Shown here: one piece after another, positions 12,575 to 25,200 of the stretch
Position numbering within the stretch: the stretch's first letter is position 1
How the letters are laid out: every line of letters begins with the position of its first letter
DNA from: Macrocystis pyrifera
Taxonomy: Eukaryota > Sar > Phaeophyceae > Laminariales > Laminariaceae
Assembly: GCA_031763025.1 (NCBI GenBank)
Contig: JASSKH010000010.1
Coordinates: forward strand, 3,653,901 to 3,717,900
Length of the DNA: 64,000 nucleotides
Reading direction: 5' to 3'
Position numbers and translations under genes: made by a program
Notes under the pieces: generated by a model
The model's input: the letters and a program-made list of their open reading frames with translations, nothing else
Databases searched by the model: none
What the model was told of the DNA's origin: nothing

Positions 12575-15327
12575 CCCCCCCCCGCCACCGGAAAGAAGAG
12601 CCGTTTACGGGTGGTCTCGCCTCGATGATTTCTCATCCATCGTGTCTTCTCGAGCGCCTTGGCGTACGAGGAGGTGGTGGTGAGGGTCGGCGGCGGTCGG
12701 CATGTTGTCGTCGGTCCTGGAAGCCAATGAATGACTCACTCGCAGGAAGACCTTATGGTGCGGCGTTCAAAGCTCGCCGGGGTCTTTCGCTCTGAGGGTC
12801 CATGACTCACACCCGTAACTTTGCACATTAACCAACTCAATAAAGTCAGGCGAGCGCAGCTAGAGTATCCCCCCCCCCCCCTCCTACCCCCCCCCCCCCC
12901 CCCGGCCGGCCGAGGGGGCCCGGGCGGGAGATGCCCCCCGAGGGCCTCCCGGGGGCACCTTCGGAGGATTCCTGTGAAGGAGGCGCCTCTGGAGGATGCC
13001 CCCCCCCCCCCCGCGCGCGCGCGCGCTGGAGGCATCGCCAGAGCCATTGACTTAGAATACGCTACGAATATGTCTCCGTTTCACGCAGAAGCATGACCAA
13101 AAGTCATGTCAGCCTTAGCCTTCCTACAAACAACCACAGAAAAACAAAAACGGTCGGACTGTAGTTGGCGCCACTGTCGCTGTAACAAGTAACCACTGCT
13201 GCTGTAGTTGGCGACTTTTGTGTGGTCAGCCAGGGCAGGGCTACTATGAGTATGGCATACCAGGTATGTTCTTGGTTAAGTTATTAAGTTGGGTGGCAGC
13301 TTTGACTTTTAGTCGACCGAAGTTAGGCGAGCAAATCAAGCCAACCACCCCCGCCCGCCCCCCACCCCCCCCCCCCACCCCCACCCCCGGCCGAGGAAGC
13401 CTCGTTTGGAGGCGTTCCAGGAGGACTGGAGGCGCCGTCGGCGACGAAAAACAACATTTTTGGGCATCAATGTATACACGAAAAAGTGGGATAGAACCAA
13501 ACAAGCCTTCCCTACAAACAAGGAAACCCCAATGGTCGAATACTTTGTTGGCACCGCTGCTACTACTGCTGTTGTAGTGGTGCGTAGCAGTAAAATATAA
13601 AATAAATAGCTATGTACCCAACTACTGCTGCTGTGTGTGTTCTTCACATTGAACCGTTCTTTCTGCCTGTCGACGTCCAGCACAACCAGTGTCGGTGCCG
13701 ATTCTTCAATCCTGGAGAGATACAAGCTCTGTGGCCTCGAAACTGCGACACAGAGATACTACAGCAGCGTACAACATTGTGCAGTAAGCAGAGTAGACGA
13801 GTAGACAGCAGTGCAATGCCATGCCATCGTGTACTGGATACGACCGGTACGACGCACACATTTTACGAGAGAGAGAAAAATCGAAAGAAGCAAAAAAACA
13901 AATCCCATCTGTATTAATCTTTTTTTTTATGAATTTTGAAATACGTCAGCTGTGAGTTGGACTGATTAAATAGTTGATAACTCAACTTTGCAAGCTGCGT
14001 AATACGCCCCGTTCGTTGTAACTAATCGGCGAGTTTTTTCACGCTGTAGGCAGTCAACCCACCGCCCCACGGAAGAAGAGCCTCCTGAGGTTGGTCGTCG
14101 AGGTCATATCACCGAGGACCGCAGTAATCAGAACCCATCAAGTACACTAAAACCTATATATTACAGTATTTTTACTAAGCATATGTGGTCCTGATTACGG
14201 GGGACCATAGTTATCAGGACCCATCGTACACACAAAAACCTATATATTCTATTATTTGTACTAGGCATATTTTGGTTCTGATTACTATCAATATGTTTCC
14301 CCCCGATGCTTGTATTATATTAGTAGCAAGCTGTCAAGGGTCATGGAGCCAGCCAGGCAAGGGCGACGAAGGGTCATGAAGGCCGAGAGGGGTCGAGGAA
14401 ATATAAGTTTGAAGTTATGCTGCTGTGTGTACAGGAATGAGAGGCTAGGCGAAACGCCAGCTGTAATTGTAGTGGCGGTCTCCCGCAATGAACTGTAATT
14501 ACGGTTTCGTTTTCCCCCGCCAGCTATTAATGGCGGTCTCGGGGCCGTAAAATGTAATTACGGTTTCGTTTTCCCCGCCATCTTTGATTCATACCACCAC
14601 TGCTGCTGCTGCTGCTGCTGCTTGCTGTTGCTGCTGCTGCTGCTTGCTGTTGCTGCTGCTGCCTCTTATTATTTACCAGTACTTAGAGCAGCAGTAGTAT
14701 TAATAGTAGTCGTAGTTCTAGGGTTAGTTCAATGGCGAGTCTCCAGCAGCGGCAGTTGTCACGAAAGCCTCGAGATATCTACGTTGCGTGATGACGGGAG
14801 GTGATATGTAAGTACCCCCCCGAGCGTTGGTGAAGACCGAGTACCCTCGACCGTAGGTACTCCTACATACGTACGTGCACGAACCCCGGTACCAATACAC
14901 TGCTGTTACTACACCAGTCTAGTGTATAGAGCAGTAATGCTTGCTGTAGTGGCACATGTACTGTTTTTGATGAGTACATACCGCAGGCCGCGACTTACTC
15001 GAGTACTCACGGAAGCAGAGCACGAGAGACCACTAATACTGAGAGAGTGTGTGTGTGGTACTACAAGCCACGTACAGCACACGCACGCAGAGCCAGCAGC
15101 TTGCAATACATATCAATCAGCAGTCGGTAAGCTTGATAAAATTATGACACTCGTACCACAGAAATCATTCTGAACGTCGTGTGGCCGTTATATAGGATAT
15201 ATATTTTCTCACGTAATACCTGGTTTGCATGTGGTACTATCAGCCAGTGAAACAGCAGCAGCGGCAGCAACAGCAGCACAAGCAGAAGCAATAGCAAGCA
15301 CGTGAAAAACACGAGAAACGACTTTCA

Positions 15328-15360
<33 letters not shown>

Positions 15361-18300
15361 GAAGCAGTAGCAAGCACGTGAAACACGAGAAACGACTTTC
15401 AACAGCAGCAGCCTATTATTAATAGTAGCACGGTTCTCCTTCTGTGTACCCGGCATACAGCAGCAGCCAGTAGTATTAATATTAGTATTAATAGTAGGGA
15501 TGCGTATTTCCCGGAAGCGGTAATTCGCCCGCGGTAATCGGTAAATACCGGTAATTGATCCGGTAATTTATAGGGCTGGTGGACCGGAAACATCTATCAT
15601 AATTCAAGCCTGCTTATCTATCTTTCTAGCTGCCTGCAATGCACGCTGATGGAGACCTGCTGGAGAGCTGATAGAGAGCTGATAGAGAGCTGATAGAGAG
15701 CTGATAGAGAGCTGATAGAGAGCTGATGACGCCGGCGACGTGTGTGTTTTGCCCTGCTCCTGTTTGGGTGTCTGTGTTGGTAGTCTCGCTTGCCCTGCGA
15801 CGCTGGCTGGTGGAAGCGGTTGGATAGGAGACCCTATACAGTAGTAGCAGTGTATGGGTACCGGGGTTCGTGCAAATACATCCGTGTATAGGTGTACCCC
15901 CGGCCGAGGGTACGTGGTCTTCACGAACCCTCGGGGGTACTTATATCACTCCCCGATGGCAACACGTTATGCTGTGCACGGCAATGGTGGTAGTTTGTGA
16001 TGGTGCTCTTGTTGCTGCTGCGTGTTTGTCGTATGATGGTACCCTCTTCCCCTCTTTCATCTTTTTGTTCGGATGATGAGGGGCTGTTACTATTATTATT
16101 AATACAGGTACGTACCAGCAGCCAGGTAAACCTGTTTCTTTTTCTTCGTTTGGCGTGCGTGCTGGCGTGTGTTTATATTATTGGTGCTCCGTTTCACCGC
16201 AGCCGATGTGCGTACCTCAGCAAGGACCTCTACGGCGATACCGCCCTAACGCGTGAAACTCGTGAATTTAGCAAAATGCTGCTTGCACTGCTGTGCAATC
16301 TGCATGCGGGAGGAATCAAAACTACAGCAGTACGGCCAGCAGCAGGGCATTCATTCTTGCGTTTTTACCGTAACAGACGAGTATACACGCGAAATTCATT
16401 TTTGAAAGAGTTGGGCGTACAAGATTGTTGTGAAAATCGCGAAGCATGTGCGAGAACGAGAACTGAAAAAAGCCGGTACTGGTCCTGGCGCTTGCTCAGA
16501 CGGCGATAGTCAGTGCCTCTCGTCCGAAGGTGTCATTTTATTTTATATTTTCCAACTTGTTTTGCACCACATAGTAGACATTTTTTTTTGCACAAACATG
16601 TAAATGCGCCCACCTTTTCGCGCGCGATGTTGTATGCCGGAGTACAATTTGTTGGTGTCGAACATTATTTTCTGTCTCTGAATTTGTCGACGTGTACGAG
16701 TACCTCTCGTAGGAACAAGAGGCAGTACGGGCGAAGCCCGGGGGGTACGTCGGATGTCCCTGGGGAGAACTATCGAAACATGGACCTCGCTAACGGTTTC
16801 ATGTGTGAAATAAGACTGAACGAACTCAAAATCAAAACTCAACTCTCCAGCACTCCTGTCGCCATGGTATTGATCATATGGTATAATCGGGTATGTGTAC
16901 CCAACTTATCTCCAGGCATACTGTCAAACACCCCCACGTTTTGCTGCTTGGTGTGTGTTTTTTTGGTAGTGCGTTCTTACCCCCCCGTCCCAAAGTTCGT
17001 GCTCGGTCCGTGTGCGTGTGGCTTTCGAAATGTGGGCGCGTTTTTTGGTGGTGCGCCCCCCAAGTGGTCTCAAATTTCGTACTCGGCCGCCCCGAGGTCC
17101 TCCAAACTAGCACGGCGAACGATGGTGACGGGTGGCAGGCAGGGCAAAACCAGCCTTTCAGAGCCTCACGTCTATCTCTTTGTGAAGGCCAGAAATTTAC
17201 TCTTCGCCTATGCAAGTAGTCTCCTGTGTCGTCTTCGTCGTCGTCGTCGTCGTCGTCGTCCACCCACCCCCCCCCCCCCGCCATGTCTTTTCGTTTGCAG
17301 ACCACACTGCTGTTGCTGCACTATTACGGGGGTCCATAGTTAATAGGACCTATATGGTACAGATAAAAACCTATATACTTACATATTTTTACTAGCAATA
17401 TTTGGTCCTATTTACTATGGCCCCCCGTAATAGCAGTTATGGCTGCAACCACTCTCACGGGGAGGCATGCATACTATTCATTGCATAAAAACGGAATTTA
17501 GACGAGACGTATTTGTTACGCAGCTTGCAAAAATTGAGTATCAACTACTGTCCTTTTCGTAATCAGTCGAACTCACAGACTCTGACGTATTTCGTAATTT
17601 TATAAAACAGTCAGAACCGAAGATGGGCCCGAAAGCCATGTATATACATACGAATCCCCCCTACTGCTGTTTTTCACACATTTTTTTGTTCTGATCACTA
17701 CAGCAGTACGTCCCCCCGCATGATATCGAAATATTACGGGGGCCATAGTAAATAGGACCTACGGCACACACACACACAAAAATATATATATTTACCTATT
17801 TTTTCTGACAATATTTGGTCCTATTTACTATTACGGGGGTCCATAGTTAACGGGACCATATTTTGTTGGTAAAAATAGGCAAATATATAGGTTTTTATGT
17901 ACACCATACGTCCTGTTAACTATGGACCCCCGGTAATAGTGTTCCCCGTAGTAATAGCTTTGTGCCCGAGGGCAGATTATCATTGTTTTTATCATACCAG
18001 GTATATACGTACGACAAGTACTTCGTATATTCATTCGTAGGTACGTCTGTCTGCTGCAGTTATGTACGTAAGGGCTTGCATTCTCGGAGAGCTTTTTTTT
18101 GTTCTTCCACAATGTCCAGAATTTCCAGGGGGCGGGGGGGGGGGGGGAGTTCCCGCATTTTTTTTTTCTTTCATATTTTTCTTCTTTTTTTTCCCCCCAG
18201 ATATCATGTGAAATTTAACTTTCCTGATATTTTGCCCTCTGTCAAACGTAACAAATCGTGACAGAACGCCTCCGTATCTGGATGCAAAATTCAAAATTTA

Positions 18301-21300
18301 GAAGTAAAAAAAACTCGTTGACATGAACGTCGCTAGAAGTCGAGACTTTTCCTCAGTCTGTGATCGATGTCTCTGCCATCAGGACAGAACAAGAGTAGCT
18401 CATGTGTGCGTGCGTGCTCGTCGCAGATCGGTCTTCCTCTTATCTGTCGGTAGTAGCCCTGACCCTAAACCAAGCTTACACGTCGTAGCGCTCGTGTGAA
18501 GCCATGTACCCTCCCTAAATGGTACCGCCTCCATCCACCCACTAATTTGTTGTCGTTCGATTGGAGGGTATTAATTTTCGTACCCTTCGGTTGAACACCA
18601 CTACAGCAGAGCTACTGTTGCAGTATATTAAGGATGATACTTGTATTCGGAGGTGAATCCCTGCACGCAGATGTCTTTGAATCGTCGGTCGGAGATAGGC
18701 TCACCCATCTTCTCCAGTTCGGCGCGGGCGAGGATCTTCTCCATGAAGAAGTCATCAGGGTCTTGCCCTAGCTGCATTGGCGAGTCCACCAATTTGTCCA
18801 TTGTTGACCGGATGAGCTCGTCTGTGACCTTGTTGTATTTTCCAACGAGTTCGAGCAGGGCTTGTTGACCATTCCCACTCGTACCGCTCATAACCTATTA
18901 GGTATGGCGATTGGCGTGTATACCAGCTCGTAGCTGGTGTGTACGCCTAGACTCGATTGCCGATGGCCGGTCAATACACAGTCAAAATAAATGTTCGAGG
19001 CAAACGTATAGCCACTGTTAGGTGACTTGTACGAGAAGCTTCAATAGAAGAGAAGAAGAAGATGGTGTGGTGACCCCAAGCCACAGTGTTGGTTCATTTG
19101 CTCAGCTGGAAGCTGATGATGGTGAGCAAAAGTAGAGTGAGCTCAAAGGGGAGCGATGCGCGTGTGCGCTCACTGCTCGAAACAAAGGACGACCCCTACA
19201 AATTCGTTCAAAAACAAAAATAGGGAAATACCCTTGCATTCAGTTCAATATAAAACAACACGGAGACCCGCAATTCTACTGCTAAAAACAATAAAACTTG
19301 GGGTACGTACTCATGACCCTCTTGTAGCCTATATTGTTACTTCAACCACAACTAAAACTATGCTGCTGGTCCCGACGGGATACTGAAGATACCCTGTCCA
19401 TTATTTACCAGTGCGCACGCACCAGGTACTGCTGTACGTGTGTGCTGCTGGCTGTAGATTCTGTACGTACGTAATACAGTAGATCCACGATGCGCTGCTT
19501 GTTATTGAGACCTATTATTATGCAATATGCACGAGTGCACAGCAGTAGATATTATTGTAAGACTGCTGCTGCTGTATACTGCTACAGTAATACTACTCAC
19601 AGACTGGAAAACTGTCCGCGGTACTTAGAAATGCGTAAGTGTATACCAGATGACGCAAGTGTTATCGAGTAACGACTATGATGGCTACTGACAAGTATCA
19701 TACTTAATACAGTATAATACCCCCAACACCGCTACCACCAACAACACCATAAAAAATACCAATAGCACTACCAAAACCACCACCAACACCGCTCTACCAA
19801 CACTGACACCATTACCTCCACCACCACCACCACCACCCACACTGACACCATCACCACCACCACCCGCATCGACAACGCCAACAAACACTGTCCGCTACCA
19901 GGCACTGATGGTATTTTGATTCCTACCAAGCAGTTCATATCCCACGGTATCCCATCAAAAGCGGGCAGTGTTTGCTTATCTACGATTAATACCAGGTATT
20001 AAATGTCACTATTAATATTGCTATCTTCTCGCGGGTTGTACAGGGGAGGGCACGCCTATTTGCAGGATGTTTAATAGAGTCGCAGCCCACCTCTACTACT
20101 GTAGTACATGCTTTTTTTTCTACTGTAGCACCGTGGTCCATAATAAGCTCCAATCAAGCACGGGCTGCTTCGTTTGCCTATCTGCAAGACGCGTATATAT
20201 ATCGTACCAGGTATTATTTGTTGGGCACGCCGACTAGTAACGAACCCCTTTGGTGCTCGCCGCCCTCCGTCCGCCCTTCCTCTTGGCATGTGCTGCACAA
20301 AAAACCTACCCGCTGCCATACGAACACCAGGGCGGTCTGCGGCCTTGCCTGGACAAGATCGAGGCGCTAGAATGGGGCTCGGACTCCGACCTTGTGCTCT
20401 GCGCGATGTACAAGCGCTCTCTGGTCGAGGTGTGTATGCTGCGAGCCCTCCTGTTTGTTCTCGGTCTTGGTGTTGTTCCTGGGCTTGTTCATGTTCTTGC
20501 TGCTGACGTTGCGATGCGATGGCAGTTGCGTACTCCCCCTCTCCCCTTGTGGCAAGGCAACAGAGTAGAACTCACATAGTAGGAGAATGTGAAATGTACA
20601 AGGAGGAACGAGATGTGTTGAAAGAGGAGATAGGGGAAATAGACAAATGTGGCATGGGGGAGTTTGATACACTATTATAGATAGCAGCGAGAAAACGATC
20701 GCTATCCTAGGAGATAGATGGTGGCCACAGGCGGCAAAACAGGAAGGGGGTAAGATTAGCAAAACAAGTCTTGTGTAATATATGGAAACAAGGTAATGAG
20801 CGCCCAAATGTTGGAGGTGTTTCTACTAGGAGTAGGAACGGTGCTCCGCCTCGAAAGAGATGCGTGGTCAATGTTCAAGTGACGCTGGCAAGCAACAAAT
20901 GAGTACCCCCCCCCCCGTGTCCAGTGTGTACATGGTAAGGCACCCACGAGGCAGTTACATAGTAAACCCATTGCTGTCTCTGGAAGTGACCACACCAGAA
21001 ACTAAAACTATTTCATTACTTTTATCATCCATGTGCAAGAAAATCCGCCTCTAAAGCGGTTCTCAGTAAGATGCAGCTCACCCTTCATGCGACTCGCCCA
21101 ACACTTCACGGCGCCTCGCGCTTGGTGCAAGCAATGTCAGCCTGGTCGGTGAAAACCCGACGTGCTCCGTCCCGGCATTGTATATAAGGATGCGAGTGTC
21201 TACGGTCGTACGACTACGGCCATGCATAACAATGAGTACCCCCCCCCCCCCCCCCCCCCCCACCCCCGCATCCCCTATGCCTCCTCCAATACGCATCGTT

Positions 21301-22212
21301 GCGCAATACCGATACAGGTATGTAGAGCACGTCTCAGAATTTTCCCACACACATCCCGCGGAATGGTGGGGGTTCGTTCCACCAGAGGGTGGACTATACT
21401 CGAAAAAAATCGACGTTTTGGTTGTCCTTGGCAGGCTCTATTTTCAAGTTTATTCAGTTAACGCCTCCTGGGCAGGTTCTATTAGAGAGCCATGAAAAGC
21501 GGCCAACAGCATTGCTGTATAGGGGCGGCGAGGGGCACACGAAAAAAAAAGCAGGGAAGGAGAGAGAGAAAACACGGAGTCAAACTCGCCACCATGGTTT
21601 GAAGTTGAAATCAAACTATTACAGGGGGTCCATAGTTAATAGGACCTGTGGTATACACAAAAATATATATATTTACCTATTTTTACTAACAATATTTGGT
21701 CCTATTTACTATGGTCCCCCGTAATCTTAAAATACGAGTACCTGTAGCCAGTTGGCGTTTTTTTTTTCAGAAATTAAATTGCAACATGATTTTTTTTTTT
21801 CCTTCAGTTTTTTTATTTTTTCAACTTGATTTTAGTAACTCCCTCCCCTGTCTGGGACTCAGCAAAAAAAACTACCGGGGTGTCGATTTGTTTTGTTTTT
21901 TTTGTTTTTTTTTGTTTCGTGCACCCTTGGGCGAGCGGCCTTAATCACGTCGATTTTTTTTTTTCTTTTCTTGTTTCGTGTACTCTGGGGCGGGCGGCCT
22001 TAACCAATTTAGGACCCCAGTTCCGTTTCGGGGACAAATCACTTGGAATTAGACTTTTTTTTTCCCCAAATTGAGACTGCGGTCCTAAAGGGATTAATCA
22101 CCGATCATTCATCACCCGTGCAGTATTCGTAGTGCGAGTGTCAAATCAATCACCACGCTGCCTGCGGGCGTGTCGTGTCGTGTCGTGTCGAGTAGCTCCT
22201 TGCTTTGCAAGC

Positions 22213-22253
<41 letters not shown>

Positions 22254-25200
22254 CTACCGCCCCGAGCAGCAAGCAGCCCGGACGGACTGCTACGTAGACT
22301 ATTTAGCTGGTTGGGTCATGTAAATGACCCTTTTTTTTTTTTTTTCGTTTTTTTTTTTTGTGCGTGTGTTTCCCTCGTGAATCCCCAAAAGGTCGATGTT
22401 AATGAACCCTTCAAGGACTGCAGTTCCGTTTGGAGTTTTGGGCGTTTTTTCCCCCCCCCAAGACGGGACTGCAGTCCTGATAGCTCTCTCTCTCTACACG
22501 TGTTCCATTCGGAGCAATGAAATCGCCCACGATTCGTTAGTTTTCTATGGCTATTGTACGAGTGTTATCTGCTGGTATGATATGCTGGCAGATATGGTAT
22601 GATGGCGCACGAACGTTTTCGACGCGGGTGTGGTGTGATGCTTTTTTTTTTTTTCTTCGGTCGATGACTCAGCAGTAGTAGCCCTTGCTTACCACGTCAC
22701 TAAACTCTTAATCTCGTACGTACGTACCTCATCAAATTCCCCGAATTCCACGCTCTATCGTAGACACGTATTGCGGGGGTCCATAGTTAATAGGACCTAT
22801 GGTATATATATATAAAAAAAACTACCAGGTATATATTTACCTATTTTTACTAACAATATTTGGTCCTATTTACTGTGGTCCCCCGTAGTAGTAAAATTCG
22901 GCGGCGCGGTGAGGACAAGGCGGCTCCGATCAATGTGGGCTCGACAACCAATCTTTTTTTTTCTGTCGGAGCCTTGACCACGCACAACAAGGCATTGCGT
23001 TGACCCTTTTAGTCTCCTTTTTTTTTTTCTTCCGTCCCGTTTCTTACTGTAGTTTCGCCCTTTTCTCTGTCTTTTAGTACTGCAGTCCCGATTTGGGGAC
23101 AATTCACTCGAATTAGAAGTAGGTTGTCTCCAAGACGGAACTGCAGTACTTATTGATAGAAGGTTAATATGTTCATATTAATAGTTATAACTCACATCCG
23201 GGGTCACAAAAGCAGGCTCTTTCTTCTACCTGCCTCCCCCCCCGCTACGGCTCTTGCCTTGCATTTCTCCTCAATCTGTCTCGTGTCGTCTCCCGCGTTT
23301 TTCGACTACTGCCTGTATGTAGTGTGTGTGTTCTTCACATTAGTTGTACGTGCAGTAGCTTTTTCATTTTTTCACTTTATTTTTCGCTGTCCTACGTATA
23401 GAGCACATACTCTGTTGTACTGTAGTTCGAAGTATATATATAGATAAGTAGTTGCTGGTACCAAGCAAGGTACCTGGTGTATGTGATGTCGTACGATGCC
23501 TTCGGTCTAACTTGGTGTGGCACTTATTACGGGGGTCCATAGTAAATAGGACCAAATATTGTTTGTAAAAAAGGTAAATATATAGGTTTTTATGTATACC
23601 ATAGGTCCTATTAACTATGGCCCCCCGTAATAGCCGCCGGCCAGTATGCTTTTTGGGACAGATTCGTTGAACACCTGTATGTATTCGGTACAAGTACGAG
23701 TATCTATCCTGACGCGGTGTATTTGTGTTTTTCACTCGAAACCGGTTACGTATTTCGTTGTTTCTACCCGTCGACATCCCGCACACCCTACCCTGTCCGT
23801 ACCGATCCTTCGTCCTGGAGATATACAAGCTCTGTGGTCACAAAACCAGGAAGCGGAAAATACTACTGCTATGCAGCTCGGCTGTACTTTGTAGTGCAGC
23901 AACAGGAGAATAGACAACTCTGTCATGTCCTCGTACTGGATACGAAGGGCATGTTGTACGTGTCTCGGTAGCAGCGGGTCTGTATGTTGTTGTATCAGAC
24001 TACAGCAGTTAGCAGTATGAGATTCGTACGAAACCTGCTACCTGTGTACCTGGTATATACAGCGGTTCTTTACTGTTTATAGTATCCCTGACACGTTCGC
24101 GACTGTTTTTTTTATAAATGGTTGGTTCGCTGCGTGACGTCAGGTAATGCTGTATCAGATAGTTGAGTCTGTTGTGTGTTGTCTTCACGTCCTGCCTTAC
24201 CTGTTACTACCCAGCTTCATCGATACACCCAGCGTCCGTCGTGATTCCTTTTCCTAGAGATACTAATTATTATGTGGTCGCAGACTGTGAGACAGGCAGA
24301 GCAAGACCGAAAACAAAAATAATCGTAAATTTATTGGTCAAGCAAGTGAAATGCCAACATACCTCCAGCAGCAGTAGTGTGAGAACTGATGAGAACACGA
24401 CAACACACAAGCGAGACAAAAAAATAGGAACAAAATACGAAAAAAACAGAAACAACGCGTGTGTTTTTTTTTTTACCCGTCGACATCTAGCACAATGTGA
24501 ACACACGCGCAATCTCCGTGCCGATTGAGATCCAGACTGCAGAGTTATATTATTAATAGTACGGAGTAAACAGGACCAAATATTGTTAGGAAAAATAGGT
24601 AAATATACAGGTTTTTGTATGACGCCCACATGCCGGCGTCCCCGGTGGCTTGGTAGGTGGTCCGCGAGCCTATCAAGATCAATTTCGTGAGTTCGAGTCT
24701 CACCGAGCGCATGCTCATAAGGACTTTTTCTTGCATAAAATTGACTAGCGGAAAGCGCGAGAGCGTGAGTTAGCTGTACATTCGATGAAAGTCGACGAGC
24801 AGTGGGAATGCTGAACCCTATGCGCGATAAAAAATAAAGGCACGTACGGGGGGGGAGAAGGGACGACACCTGTGACCACGGCTTGTCCAGAAGATCGTCG
24901 AGGGTAAAACCTCCTACGAGTGGCTGGAAACTAAAAGTGATGATGAAAAAAAAAAATGTACCGTGGTAATAGTAATATTAATATTAATAGTATGGTAAGA
25001 TAACTATGACTCAGAAACAATAAAATAAAACATCGTTAATAAGCTGTTAATGCAACAACCATGCCATCGTCGTACTGACGACCACCACAACATGCCACAC
25101 ACGCCAGAAACCCCAGACAGATACTTCGAAAGAGACAAAAAAAAAACCCGAAAGAATCGGAACAAGACAAAGGGGAGGAAATAAATATAATATAGCACTG

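Larger units (their letters stand above)
6399..20330 (+). other. WRAP73 intron 1 (13.9 kb)
   Basis: No other gene was seen. It holds MITE-1 copies (11707, 11839, 12029, 17322, 17732, 17829), MITE-2 copies (7206, 9566, 10717), R5 copies (10015, 13628), a Copia gag fragment at 18628-18891 and several CTG/CAG tracts. Stretches at 8300-9560, 10300-10680, 10850-11700, 12600-13600 and 15950-17220 contain short C or G runs and purine-rich DNA but nothing I can name. Confidence 0.6.

Noticed and set aside
16513-17343. A 276-codon + strand frame
   Set aside because: No recognisable domain; it ends in a TCG microsatellite and C run, and it lies in WRAP73 intron 1.
24650-24720. A tRNA gene
   Set aside because: A and B boxes are present but the sequence continues into a repeated body with a poly(A) tail and occurs seven times, so it is a SINE.
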